From: Ornithinimicrobium sediminis
Lineage (GTDB): Bacteria > Actinomycetota > Actinomycetes > Actinomycetales > Dermatophilaceae
Length of the DNA stretch: 64,000 nucleotides
Direction of reading: 5' to 3'
Assembly: GCF_021272345.1 (NCBI RefSeq)
Contig: NZ_JAJSDQ010000002.1
Coordinates: 434,001 to 498,000 of the forward strand
Shown here in pieces: positions 21,805 through 29,016 of this stretch (the first letter of the stretch is position 1; the number at the start of each line of letters is the position of its first letter). A program made the position numbers and the translations under genes. The notes below the pieces were generated by a model. It searched no databases. It was given only the letters and a program-made list of their open reading frames with translations, and was not told where the DNA came from.

Positions 21805-23395
21805 GGATGCCGTGTGGCCCGTCGGCCTCGTCCAGCACCAGCACGTCGCTCTGCCCGGCCGACTCGACCGCCCGCACGACGTCCTCCACGTCCCACGGCC
21901 GTTGGCCCTCCAGGTCGGTCCGGTGCACGATCTGCACCGCCGTGCCGGTGCGAGCGGCGACGGCTCGGCCGAGTGTCGCGTCGGCAGGCCCGGCGAGCAG
22001 CACCCACCTGGTGCGCCGGTGCCGGTCACGGTGCGGCAGCCGGGCGCGGTCGGCGCGGAAGACCTGTCCGTGGTAGGCGGAGACGGCGCCGGCGGTGACC
22101 AGCATGCCGATGGCGAACCCGGTCTCCCGCAGCGTCGCCGCGCCGACCTGTCCCCGCAGGAGGTCGTCGAGCACGAGGTAGACCCCGGTGAGCAGCGCGA
22201 CCACGGCGGTGACGCCGCCGAGACCGACGAGGACCACGAGGTAGGCACGGCGCACCGGCGAGGCCACCTCCGCGGTCGAGGCGGAGGCCGCCCGCTGGGC
22301 GCGACGCCAGTGCAGCAGCCACACCGGTGTGCCGACGACCAGCAGCGTCATCGCTGCCAGCAGCGTGTTGACCACGGTGCTGCCGACCAGCAGGTCCGAC
22401 CGCCCCGCCAGAGCCTCGACCAGGGCGACGACCACCATCGTCAGGCCGACGGCGGCGGCCCCGAGACCCAGCCCCGACATGAGGTGGTCGTAGACGCGCT
22501 CCACCTCCGTGCGCTCCGTCGTGCGCTGCTGTGCCAGCACGGCCTGGTGGTACCACCACACCACGAGTCCCACCGCGGCGGTCGCCACCGCCGAGGAGGT
22601 CCCGGAGAAGTGCTCCGCGGCGCTGCTCGTCCTCGGGTCACCGACCAGCCAGACGAGCACGGTCCAGCCCGCGACGCTCAGGGAGACCAGGGTCGCCACC
22701 AGGCCGGCGCCCACGCCTGCCAGCAGCACGTAGACCAGGTGCAGGGGACCATGCCGACGTGACAGGCCGGCCAGCCAGTAGACACCCCAGACGAGCGCGC
22801 CGGTGAGCAGGAGCACGGCACCCCGCCGCAGCGGGTCGCCTGAGGCGGTGACGACCACGTCGTCCGAGATGCCCGTGAAGGTGTCGAGGGACGCGGTCAG
22901 CAGACCCACGAGGCCCGAGGCGGCGACGCCGAGACCGATCAGGGAGCCCACGAAGTCCTGGAGCACCAGGTTCTCGGGGGCTGTCACCCGAGGGCCGACC
23001 CACCAGTGGAACCACCAGAGGGCGCCCCAGACGAGGAGCGAGGCCAGGGTCCGACCGGAGTAGGCCTCCACACCGACCACCCAGCCCAGGACCCCGACGA
23101 GGGCCACCAGAGCGGTGACCAGGGAGACCACCGTGGCGAGGACGAGGTAGGCGGTCCAGCCGAAGGACCGCGCCTCAGCAGGGTCCTCGGCCAGCCGTTT
23201 CCTGGTCCACCAGGCCAGACCGACGAGCAGCGGCACGCCGATGGCGGCGAAGGTGATGGACCGGGCCGTCTCCGACGGGGCTGCGACGACCGCCGAGGTC
23301 TCCAGCACGGGTCCGAGCAGACCGACGACACCGAGTGAGGCGACCACCAGCAGGCCGAGGAGGAGGAGGTACTGGAAGAAGCGGCGCACCTCCAT
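21788..23395 (-). CDS. DUF5671 multi-spanning membrane protein
   Basis: A 535-residue integral membrane protein with about twelve hydrophobic segments in repeated blocks. Each block starts with an RR-FF-YL / R-Y-Hxxx amphipathic lead (MEVRRFFQYLLLLGLLVVAS; ERVYDHLMSGLGLGAAAV; RRAYLVVLVGLGGVTAVV), the pattern of repeated DUF5671 domains. The C-terminal ~90 residues are soluble. Function unknown. Its ATG shares one base with the stop of the gene upstream (TGATG), so the two are coupled. Confidence 0.8.
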   Translation of the reverse strand: MEVRRFFQYLLLLGLLVVASLGVVGLLGPVLETSAVVAAPSETARSITFAAIGVPLLVGLAWWTRKRLAEDPAEARSFGWTAYLVLATVVSLVTALVALVGVLGWVVGVEAYSGRTLASLLVWGALWWFHWWVGPRVTAPENLVLQDFVGSLIGLGVAASGLVGLLTASLDTFTGISDDVVVTASGDPLRRGAVLLLTGALVWGVYWLAGLSRRHGPLHLVYVLLAGVGAGLVATLVSLSVAGWTVLVWLVGDPRTSSAAEHFSGTSSAVATAAVGLVVWWYHQAVLAQQRTTERTEVERVYDHLMSGLGLGAAAVGLTMVVVALVEALAGRSDLLVGSTVVNTLLAAMTLLVVGTPVWLLHWRRAQRAASASTAEVASPVRRAYLVVLVGLGGVTAVVALLTGVYLVLDDLLRGQVGAATLRETGFAIGMLVTAGAVSAYHGQVFRADRARLPHRDRHRRTRWVLLAGPADATLGRAVAARTGTAVQIVHRTDLEGQRPWDVEDVVRAVESAGQSDVLVLDEADGPHGIPIQRV

Positions 23396-23865
23396 CAGAG
23401 GTCAGCTCCGCAGCTCCAGAGGGGCCAGGGGACCCCCAGGATCACCCAGCCGTCGCCGTCCGGGGTGAGGCGGTAGGTCTGCGGCTCGGAGTAGCCTCCG
23501 ATGCCGAACGGTCCGTCCGTCCAGGTGATCTCGACCTGCACCCGGGCACCGGTGTCGGTCGTGGTGGTCTCGATCAGAGCGACGGTGCCGGACGTGTCGT
23601 GGTAGCCACGCTCCAGGTCCTCGAGAGTGCAGCGTCCTTCGGGGTCGAGGAGCGCAGCGGCCCGCTCGTAGTCGTGGGCGAAGGTCGCCTCCAGGAAGGT
23701 CTGGACCGTGCCCTCGGGGGTCGAGAGGTCCAGGTCGGCTGAGGGTTGGGTGGCGCGCACGATCGCGGCGACGACAGCCACCAGCACGATCACGGCCACC
23801 ACTGCCGCGAGCATCCAGGCCGGCTTCCTGCCCATACTCCACGATCCCACCGGGGGTGTGGTCAT
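23395..23865 (-). CDS. single-pass membrane protein, DUF4878-like
   Basis: A 156-residue protein with one membrane segment (about residues 18-38, MLAAVVAVIVLVAVVAAIV) and an extracytoplasmic domain of NTF2-like pattern: TPEGTVQTFLEATFAHDYERAAALLDPEGRC, then strands ARVQVEITWTDG and TYRLTPDGDGWVILG. Small exported domains of this kind are common next to actinobacterial membrane proteins. It is coupled to the DUF5671 gene (TGATG). A TGTGA-N6-TCATG sequence at 23885-23900 lies 20 bases upstream of the start. Role unknown. Confidence 0.65.
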   Translation of the reverse strand: MTTPPVGSWSMGRKPAWMLAAVVAVIVLVAVVAAIVRATQPSADLDLSTPEGTVQTFLEATFAHDYERAAALLDPEGRCTLEDLERGYHDTSGTVALIETTTTDTGARVQVEITWTDGPFGIGGYSEPQTYRLTPDGDGWVILGVPWPLWSCGADL

Positions 23866-23974
23866 GGACAGCCTTACCTGAATGTGTGATCTGTCTCATG
23901 CTGTGGGGCGGGTGCGTCGCACCAGGCCTGCGGGGGTGGGGCCCGGTGCGCATCCACCCATGCGCTGCAGCTGC

Positions 23975-24577
23975 TCAGGCTGCCAGCTGCAGCACGCGGA
24001 AGCCCTTGGCGCTCGCGGTGCGGGACACCTCCATGCGCGGGAAGGTCGTCGCGAGCCAGGCCTGGAGCGAGTCGGCGCCGAGGTGACGGCTCACCACCAG
24101 GTATGCCGTGCCGCCCGGCGCCAGCCGTGGCAGCCAGTGCTGCAGCATCTCGTGCAGGGCCGCCTTGCCCACCCGGATGGGCGGGTTGGCCCAGATGAGG
24201 TCGAAGCGCACGTCGTCGGGCACCTCCCCGGGCTCACAGGCGAGCACCCGGGAGCAGCCGAGGCGCTCGGCGTTGCGTCGCGCCAGGTCGAGCGCGCGGT
24301 GGTTGACGTCCACGGCGTACACCCGGGCCTGGGGTGACGCCAGCCCCAGGGTGAGCGCCAGCGGTCCCCAGCCGCAGCCGAGGTCGAGGAACGTGCCGCG
24401 CTCCGGGGGGGAGGGCACGGAGCGCAGCAGCACCGCGGTGCCCTTGTCGAGACCTTCGGGGGAGAAGACGCCCCCTGCCGTGAGCACCTCGACCGACCGA
24501 CCCGCGAGGTGGACGGTGCGCTCGCGCAGCTCCCCGTCCGAGGCGGGCCGGGCGGTGAAGTAGTGGTCGCCGGTCAC
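23975..24577 (-). CDS. RsmC-like class I methyltransferase
   Basis: A 200-residue SAM-dependent methyltransferase of the MTS small-domain family, related to the C-terminal half of RsmC (16S rRNA m2G1207). Motif I is TFLDLGCGWGPLALTLGL (about residue 65), the acidic end of strand 2 is VYAVDVNHRALDLARRN, and motif IV is DLIWANPPIRVGKAAL, where NPP is typical of guanine-N2 methyltransferases. GVFSPEGLDKGTAVLL precedes motif I, as in RsmC-like proteins. The start is GTG. Divergent from hflX. Confidence 0.85.
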   Translation of the reverse strand: MTGDHYFTARPASDGELRERTVHLAGRSVEVLTAGGVFSPEGLDKGTAVLLRSVPSPPERGTFLDLGCGWGPLALTLGLASPQARVYAVDVNHRALDLARRNAERLGCSRVLACEPGEVPDDVRFDLIWANPPIRVGKAALHEMLQHWLPRLAPGGTAYLVVSRHLGADSLQAWLATTFPRMEVSRTASAKGFRVLQLAA

Positions 24578-24659
24578 CCGCGGATTCTACGGCCGGGAGG
24601 AAATCAGTGGCCGCAGGCGTTCTACTGGTGAGACGCTGAGGGTCGACCCGAAGGAGACC

Positions 24660-26126
24660 ATGACCTCGCACCACGACACCGCCCGCACCACTCTGGTAGA
24701 CGGGACGGACCACGACCAGGAGACCGTCCACGACCACCACCTCGCCGAGGACCACCGGTCCTACGACGGCGACCAGCTCGACCGTGAGGAGCGCGCAGCG
24801 CTCCGCCGCGTCGCGGGCCTGTCCACGGAGCTCGCGGACGTCTCCGAGGTCGAGTACCGCCAGCTGCGGCTCGAGCGTGTCGTGCTCGCCGGGGTCTGGA
24901 CAGACGGCACCCTGCAGGACGCCGAGAACTCGATGCTCGAGCTCGCGGCGCTCGCCGAGACCGCCGGCTCGACGGTGCTCGACGGTGTGCTCCAGCACCG
25001 GCAGAAGCCCGACCCCGCGACCTACCTCGGCTCCGGCAAGGCGATGGAGCTGCGCGACATCGTGCTGGCCGAGGGCGCCGACACCGTGGTCTGCGACACC
25101 GAGCTGGCCCCGTCGCAGCGCCGTGCGCTGGAGGACGTCGTCAAGGTCAAGGTCATCGACCGCACGGCCCTGATCCTGGACATCTTCGCCCAGCACGCCA
25201 AGTCACGCGAAGGCCGTGCCCAGGTGGAGCTGGCGCAGCTGCAGTACCTGCTGCCACGGCTGCGCGGCTGGGGTGAGTCGATGTCCCGCCAGGCAGGTGG
25301 ACGCGTGGCCGGAGGTGAGGGCATCGGATCGCGCGGCCCGGGCGAGACGAAGATCGAGCTCGACCGCCGACGCATCAACCAGCGCATCTCCAAGCTCCGC
25401 CGGGACATCGCCGGGATGAAGACCACCCGGGACACCAAGCGGTCCTCCCGGAGGGCGCACCATGTGCCGTCCGTGGCGATCGTCGGCTACACCAACGCCG
25501 GCAAGTCCTCTCTGCTCAACAGGCTCACCGGTGCCGGCGTGCTGGTCGAGGACCAGCTCTTCGCCACGCTGGACCCGACCGTGCGACGGGCCGAGACCCA
25601 GGACGGCCGGCCCTACACGCTCGCGGACACCGTCGGCTTCGTGCGCCAGCTGCCGCACCAGCTCGTGGAGGCCTTCCGCTCCACACTGGAGGAGGCCGCC
25701 GACGCCGATGTGCTGCTGCACGTCGTCGACGGGTCGCACCCCGACCCGGAGGGTCAGGTGGCCGCGGTGCACGAGGTGCTGGCCGAGGTGGAGGCGACCG
25801 ACATGGTCGAGATCATCGCGGTCAACAAGGTCGACCTGGCCGAGCAGGACACACTCGACCGGCTGGCGCGCGCCTACCCCGACGCGGTGCTGGTGTCCGC
25901 ACGCACCGGCGCGGGCGTCGCGGGGCTCGTCCAGGCCGTGGAGGCACAGCTGCCCCGGCCGGACATCCTGGTGGACGTGCTGCTGCCCTACGACCGCGGC
26001 GACCTGGTGAGCCGGGTGCACGCCGAGGGCGAGGTCGTCGTGGAGGAGCACAACGGGGAGGGCACCCGCCTCACGGCGAAGGTGTCACCGGACCTGCACG
26101 GTCTGCTCGGCAGCTACGCCGTCTGA
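24660..26126 (+). CDS. hflX: GTPase HflX
   Basis: A ribosome-associated GTPase that splits stalled or hibernating 70S ribosomes. The 488-residue protein has the N-terminal HflX domain (LDGVLQHRQKPDPATYLGSGK; IDRTALILDIFAQHAKSREG) and a helical linker with GGEGIGSRGPGETKIELD. The G domain has G1 GYTNAGKSSLLNRL (about 276), G3 DTVGFV and G4 NKVDL. The His-rich acidic N-terminal 45 residues are a species-level extension. GAAGGAGACC precedes the ATG, giving a strong ribosome binding site. Confidence 0.95.
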   Translation: MTSHHDTARTTLVDGTDHDQETVHDHHLAEDHRSYDGDQLDREERAALRRVAGLSTELADVSEVEYRQLRLERVVLAGVWTDGTLQDAENSMLELAALAETAGSTVLDGVLQHRQKPDPATYLGSGKAMELRDIVLAEGADTVVCDTELAPSQRRALEDVVKVKVIDRTALILDIFAQHAKSREGRAQVELAQLQYLLPRLRGWGESMSRQAGGRVAGGEGIGSRGPGETKIELDRRRINQRISKLRRDIAGMKTTRDTKRSSRRAHHVPSVAIVGYTNAGKSSLLNRLTGAGVLVEDQLFATLDPTVRRAETQDGRPYTLADTVGFVRQLPHQLVEAFRSTLEEAADADVLLHVVDGSHPDPEGQVAAVHEVLAEVEATDMVEIIAVNKVDLAEQDTLDRLARAYPDAVLVSARTGAGVAGLVQAVEAQLPRPDILVDVLLPYDRGDLVSRVHAEGEVVVEEHNGEGTRLTAKVSPDLHGLLGSYAV

Positions 26127-26162
26127 GCTCGCACCGGCCGGCCGCTGCCGGTCAGTGCGAGC
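26127..26162. terminator. bidirectional terminator between hflX and the Lrp gene
   Basis: GCTCGCACCGGC and its near-complement GCCGGTcaGTGCGAGC form a long stem starting right at the hflX stop and running into the last codons of the convergent Lrp gene. Confidence 0.7.
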
Positions 26163-26622
26163 CCCACGCGTAGGACTGCTTGCGCAGCTGCAGGTAGACG
26201 AAGGTCTCCGTGGCGACCACCGCCTCGATGTCGCGAATGCGGCCGAGGACCTCCACCAGGTGCGCGTCACTGTGGCAGACCACCTCCACCAGCAGGTCCA
26301 CCGAGCCCGCCGTGACCACGACGGACTCGCTCTCCGGCATCTCGGCGATGAGGTCGGCCACCGGGTCGAGTGGGCCGCGGGCACGGATGCCGACCATCGC
26401 CTGACGGGTCAAGCCCAGGTGTGACGGGTCGGTCACGGCCACGATCTTGACGAGTCCCCGGTCCCGGAGGCGCTGCACACGCTGCCGCACGGCTGCTTCC
26501 GAGAGCCCCACCGCAGTGGCGATGGCGGCGTAGGAGCGCCGGCCGTCCTCCCGCAGCTGCTCGATGATGGACAGCGACACGTCGTCGAGGACAGGGGTGG
26601 GGGTGCCCGGCTGTTGGCTCAC
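26152..26622 (-). CDS. Lrp/AsnC-family transcriptional regulator
   Basis: A 156-residue regulator. The N-terminal winged HTH is LSIIEQLREDGRRSYAAIATAVGLSEAAVRQRVQRL (about 16-51). The C-terminal RAM ligand domain contains LTRQAMVGIRARGPLDPVADLIAEMPESESVVVTAGSVD. Such proteins form octamers that respond to amino acids and often control a nearby transporter or aminotransferase; no such gene is adjacent. GTG at 26622 is the likely start. The 242 bp upstream (26623-26864) hold no gene I can support and could carry its operator. Confidence 0.9.
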   Translation of the reverse strand: MSQQPGTPTPVLDDVSLSIIEQLREDGRRSYAAIATAVGLSEAAVRQRVQRLRDRGLVKIVAVTDPSHLGLTRQAMVGIRARGPLDPVADLIAEMPESESVVVTAGSVDLLVEVVCHSDAHLVEVLGRIRDIEAVVATETFVYLQLRKQSYAWGSH

Positions 26623-26864
26623 GGCCCCATCCTGTCAACCCGTTCGTCGCCGAGACAAGCAAAAAGCGCGCTGAGACTCAGAGAAGGCGAAGGATTCAGT
26701 TGCAGAAAAGGGCGCCGTCCCACGCTTACCGTGCCTGGAGGAGTGTCGCCCGGCTGTCACGGCGGTGGGTCGCCGAGCACGGGATGCCGAGGCGTGCCAG
26801 GTGATCGGAAGCGACATCGTCCGGGTTGGCCGAGCGACGCGAGTGCGCCAGGCCGCGCCGCGTG

Positions 26865-26999
26865 TCAGCGCTTCTTGCCGCGTGAGTCGATCTCGATGTG
26901 GGTGCTCGCGGCGTCCTTGGCGTGCTTCTCCGCCCGCTTCTCCTTGAGGGACTTGCCGGACTTCTTGGACATGGACTGGCGGGGTGACTTGTCGGCCAT
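26865..26999 (-). CDS. small Lys/Arg/Ser-rich protein (44 residues)
   Basis: A 44-codon gene: MADKSPRQSMSKKSGKSLKE, then a KRAEKHAKDAAS helix and a tail THIEIDSRGKKR. The GAGGAG ribosome site lies 6 bases before the ATG. Short basic proteins with a KKSGKSLKEKRA core are widespread in actinobacteria and have no known role; the composition would suit binding to RNA or acidic partners. It stands alone, divergent from the LmeA-like gene at 27127. Support comes from the clear ribosome site, composition and recalled family pattern. Confidence 0.75.
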   Translation of the reverse strand: MADKSPRQSMSKKSGKSLKEKRAEKHAKDAASTHIEIDSRGKKR

Positions 27000-27126
27000 A
27001 CGAGGCTCCTCAGTTCGGAAGCCGAGTGGCTCCACCTGCCACCCTACGCCCGCCCGACCCCGGTCTCGGCGGGAGGGCCGGACCCGTCACGCCGCCTGGC
27101 GGGTCAGGACGGCGCACACTGTCCGG

Positions 27127-27819
27127 GTGGAACGCTCTCGTGTGAAGGACTGGCTGACCGGTGCGGTGGGGATGCTGCTCCTCCTGGTAGCCGCTGTGGT
27201 GGTCCTGTGGTGGGTGCTCAGCGACCCGGCGGACGACGCTGGAGGCGGACCTGTGCAGCCGTCACCGGGGGATGCCGGCACTGCGCCCGGCAGGCAGCCA
27301 CCCGACGACCTCGGGGAGGACGACGTCTGGCTGGCCGACCTCGTGCTGGACGCCGGGACGGTGGTCACGCCCGAGTCGAGGCTGCGCGACGTCCGTGCGC
27401 TCGCCCAGGACGTGGTCACCGGTCCGGCCGGGCTGGTCGCAGCCACCGTCACCGTGGACGCGACGGTGCCCTTCGAGGTCGTCGCCGCCGAGCTCGGCGA
27501 CGACACGGTGGTGAGCGCCACCGAAGGGGGCCAGGCCATGGTGGTGCGCACCGTCGAGGTCCTCGGCAGGGAGCTGCGTGCCGTGGCCACCGGCACCGTC
27601 GAGGTCGTCGACGGCCGGCTCCTCGTCGAGCCGCGCTCGATCGACCTGGGTGGCCCCGACTTCCTGTCGCAGGGCACGGCGGCGGTCGTGCGCCGGCTGG
27701 TCACCATCGAGCACGAGATCGAGGGCCTGCCATCGGGCCTGGTGCTGCAGGAGGTCGCCGTCCAGGACGACGGCTTCCGTGCCGAGCTGGACGGGGTGGA
27801 CGTCCGACTCGTGCCGTAG
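27127..27819 (+). CDS. LmeA-like (DUF2993) lipid-binding protein
   Basis: A 230-residue exported or membrane-anchored protein. A hydrophobic N-terminal segment (about residues 10-31, GMLLLLVAAVVVLWWVL) is followed by a Gly/Pro linker and a DUF2993 domain with alternating strands (GLVAATVTVDATVPFEVVAA; DDGFRAELDGVDVRLVP at the end). Mycobacterial LmeA of this family binds phospholipid and is needed for lipomannan elongation. GTG at 27127 is the probable start, with GTG 27142 as alternative. No operon partner. Confidence 0.75.
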   Translation: MERSRVKDWLTGAVGMLLLLVAAVVVLWWVLSDPADDAGGGPVQPSPGDAGTAPGRQPPDDLGEDDVWLADLVLDAGTVVTPESRLRDVRALAQDVVTGPAGLVAATVTVDATVPFEVVAAELGDDTVVSATEGGQAMVVRTVEVLGRELRAVATGTVEVVDGRLLVEPRSIDLGGPDFLSQGTAAVVRRLVTIEHEIEGLPSGLVLQEVAVQDDGFRAELDGVDVRLVP

Positions 27820-27877
27820 ACCGGTCCCCGAGGGCCGTGAGACAGCTGGGAAGGTTGTGCTGCTTCAACGGGTTATG

Positions 27878-27905
27878 CATATCATCACTCAGCATTAGCG
27901 ATATG
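27878..27905. promoter_or_regulatory. AT-rich inverted repeat upstream of the 2OG oxygenase gene
   Basis: CATATC-N16-GATATG, in an unusually AT-rich patch (GGTTATGCATATCATC), 55-80 bases before the oxygenase start. It contains the smaller palindrome ATGCAT. It is a likely promoter with operator; the binding protein is unknown. Confidence 0.4.
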
Positions 27906-27959
27906 TGGGCACGTCGTCGACCACGTGCTCGCGTCACCGCATACCCGAAGGACCTCGCC

Positions 27960-28976
27960 ATGACCACCAGCACCGAGTCCCTGCCCGTCCTGTCCCTCGC
28001 CCGGGCCTCGGACCCCGCCACCGCCGCGCAGTTCCGCACGGACCTGCGGCAGGCCACCCACGACTACGGCTTCTTCTACCTCGTCGACCACGGCATCCCG
28101 ACAGCCCTGATGGACGACATCGTCGCCGTCTCCCGTGAGCTCTTCGCCCTCCCCGAGCGGGACAAGCTGTCGATCGAGAACACCCGCAGCCCGCACTTCC
28201 GGGGCTACACCCGGGTGGGGGGCGAGCTCACCCAGGGCCAGGTCGACTGGCGTGAGCAGATCGACATCGGGCCCGAGCTGCCGGTGCTCCCCGAGGGGCC
28301 TGACTACGGGGTGCTGCAGGGGCCGAACCTGTGGCCTGCCGCGCTGCCGCGGCTGCGCACGGTGGTCGAGGAGTGGAACGCGACCCTGACCGGCGTCGCC
28401 ACCCGGCTGCTCGCCGAGTGGGCTGAGTCCCTCGGCCAGGCGCGTGACGTCTTCGACGCCACCTTCGGCGAGCACCCCGCCACCCTGACCAAGCTCATCC
28501 GCTACCCCGGGCGGGTCGAGGGTGGCACCGAGCAGGGTGTGGGCTGGCACAACGACTTCGGCGTGCTCACCCTGCTGCTGGTCGAGCCGGGCAAGCGCGG
28601 CCTGCAGGTCGAGCGGCACGGCCGGCCGCTGGACGCGCCGCCGGTCGAGGGCGCGCTCATCGTCAACATCGGCGAGATGCTCGAGTGGGCGACCGACGGC
28701 TACCTCAAGGCGACGCACCACCGTGTGCTGGACCCGGAGCCGGGCACCGACCGGGTCTCGGTGCCCTACTTCCACAACCCGGCGCTCGATGCGGTCTTCC
28801 CCAAGCTGACCCTGCCCGCAGAGCTCGCGGCGCAGGCGCCGGGCATCACGCTGGACCCGGACAACCCGATCCTCGGCGTCTACGGCGAGAACGCGCTCAA
28901 GAGCCGGGTGCGGGCACACCCCAACGTTGTCGAGGCCCATCACCCCCATCTGCTGGCAGGGGTCCGGGGCCGCTGA
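27960..28976 (+). CDS. isopenicillin-N-synthase-like 2OG-Fe(II) dioxygenase
   Basis: A 338-residue double-stranded beta-helix oxygenase. The N-terminal DIOX_N part has DYGFFYLVDHGIP and ELFALPERDKLSIENTRSPHFRGYT. The iron ligands are His and Asp in VGWHNDFGVLTLLL and the distal His in ATHHRVLDP; the 2-oxoglutarate Arg-x-Ser is RVS in TDRVSVPYF. Actinobacterial proteins of this group are often encoded near purine or xanthine metabolism genes, but none is adjacent, so the substrate is open. ATG at 27960 is chosen because the family starts with LPVLSLA shortly after it. Confidence 0.88.
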   Translation: MTTSTESLPVLSLARASDPATAAQFRTDLRQATHDYGFFYLVDHGIPTALMDDIVAVSRELFALPERDKLSIENTRSPHFRGYTRVGGELTQGQVDWREQIDIGPELPVLPEGPDYGVLQGPNLWPAALPRLRTVVEEWNATLTGVATRLLAEWAESLGQARDVFDATFGEHPATLTKLIRYPGRVEGGTEQGVGWHNDFGVLTLLLVEPGKRGLQVERHGRPLDAPPVEGALIVNIGEMLEWATDGYLKATHHRVLDPEPGTDRVSVPYFHNPALDAVFPKLTLPAELAAQAPGITLDPDNPILGVYGENALKSRVRAHPNVVEAHHPHLLAGVRGR

Positions 28977-29016
28977 CCGCACCGCTCACCAGGGCCGCTG
29001 TGTCAGGCTGTGCTGC

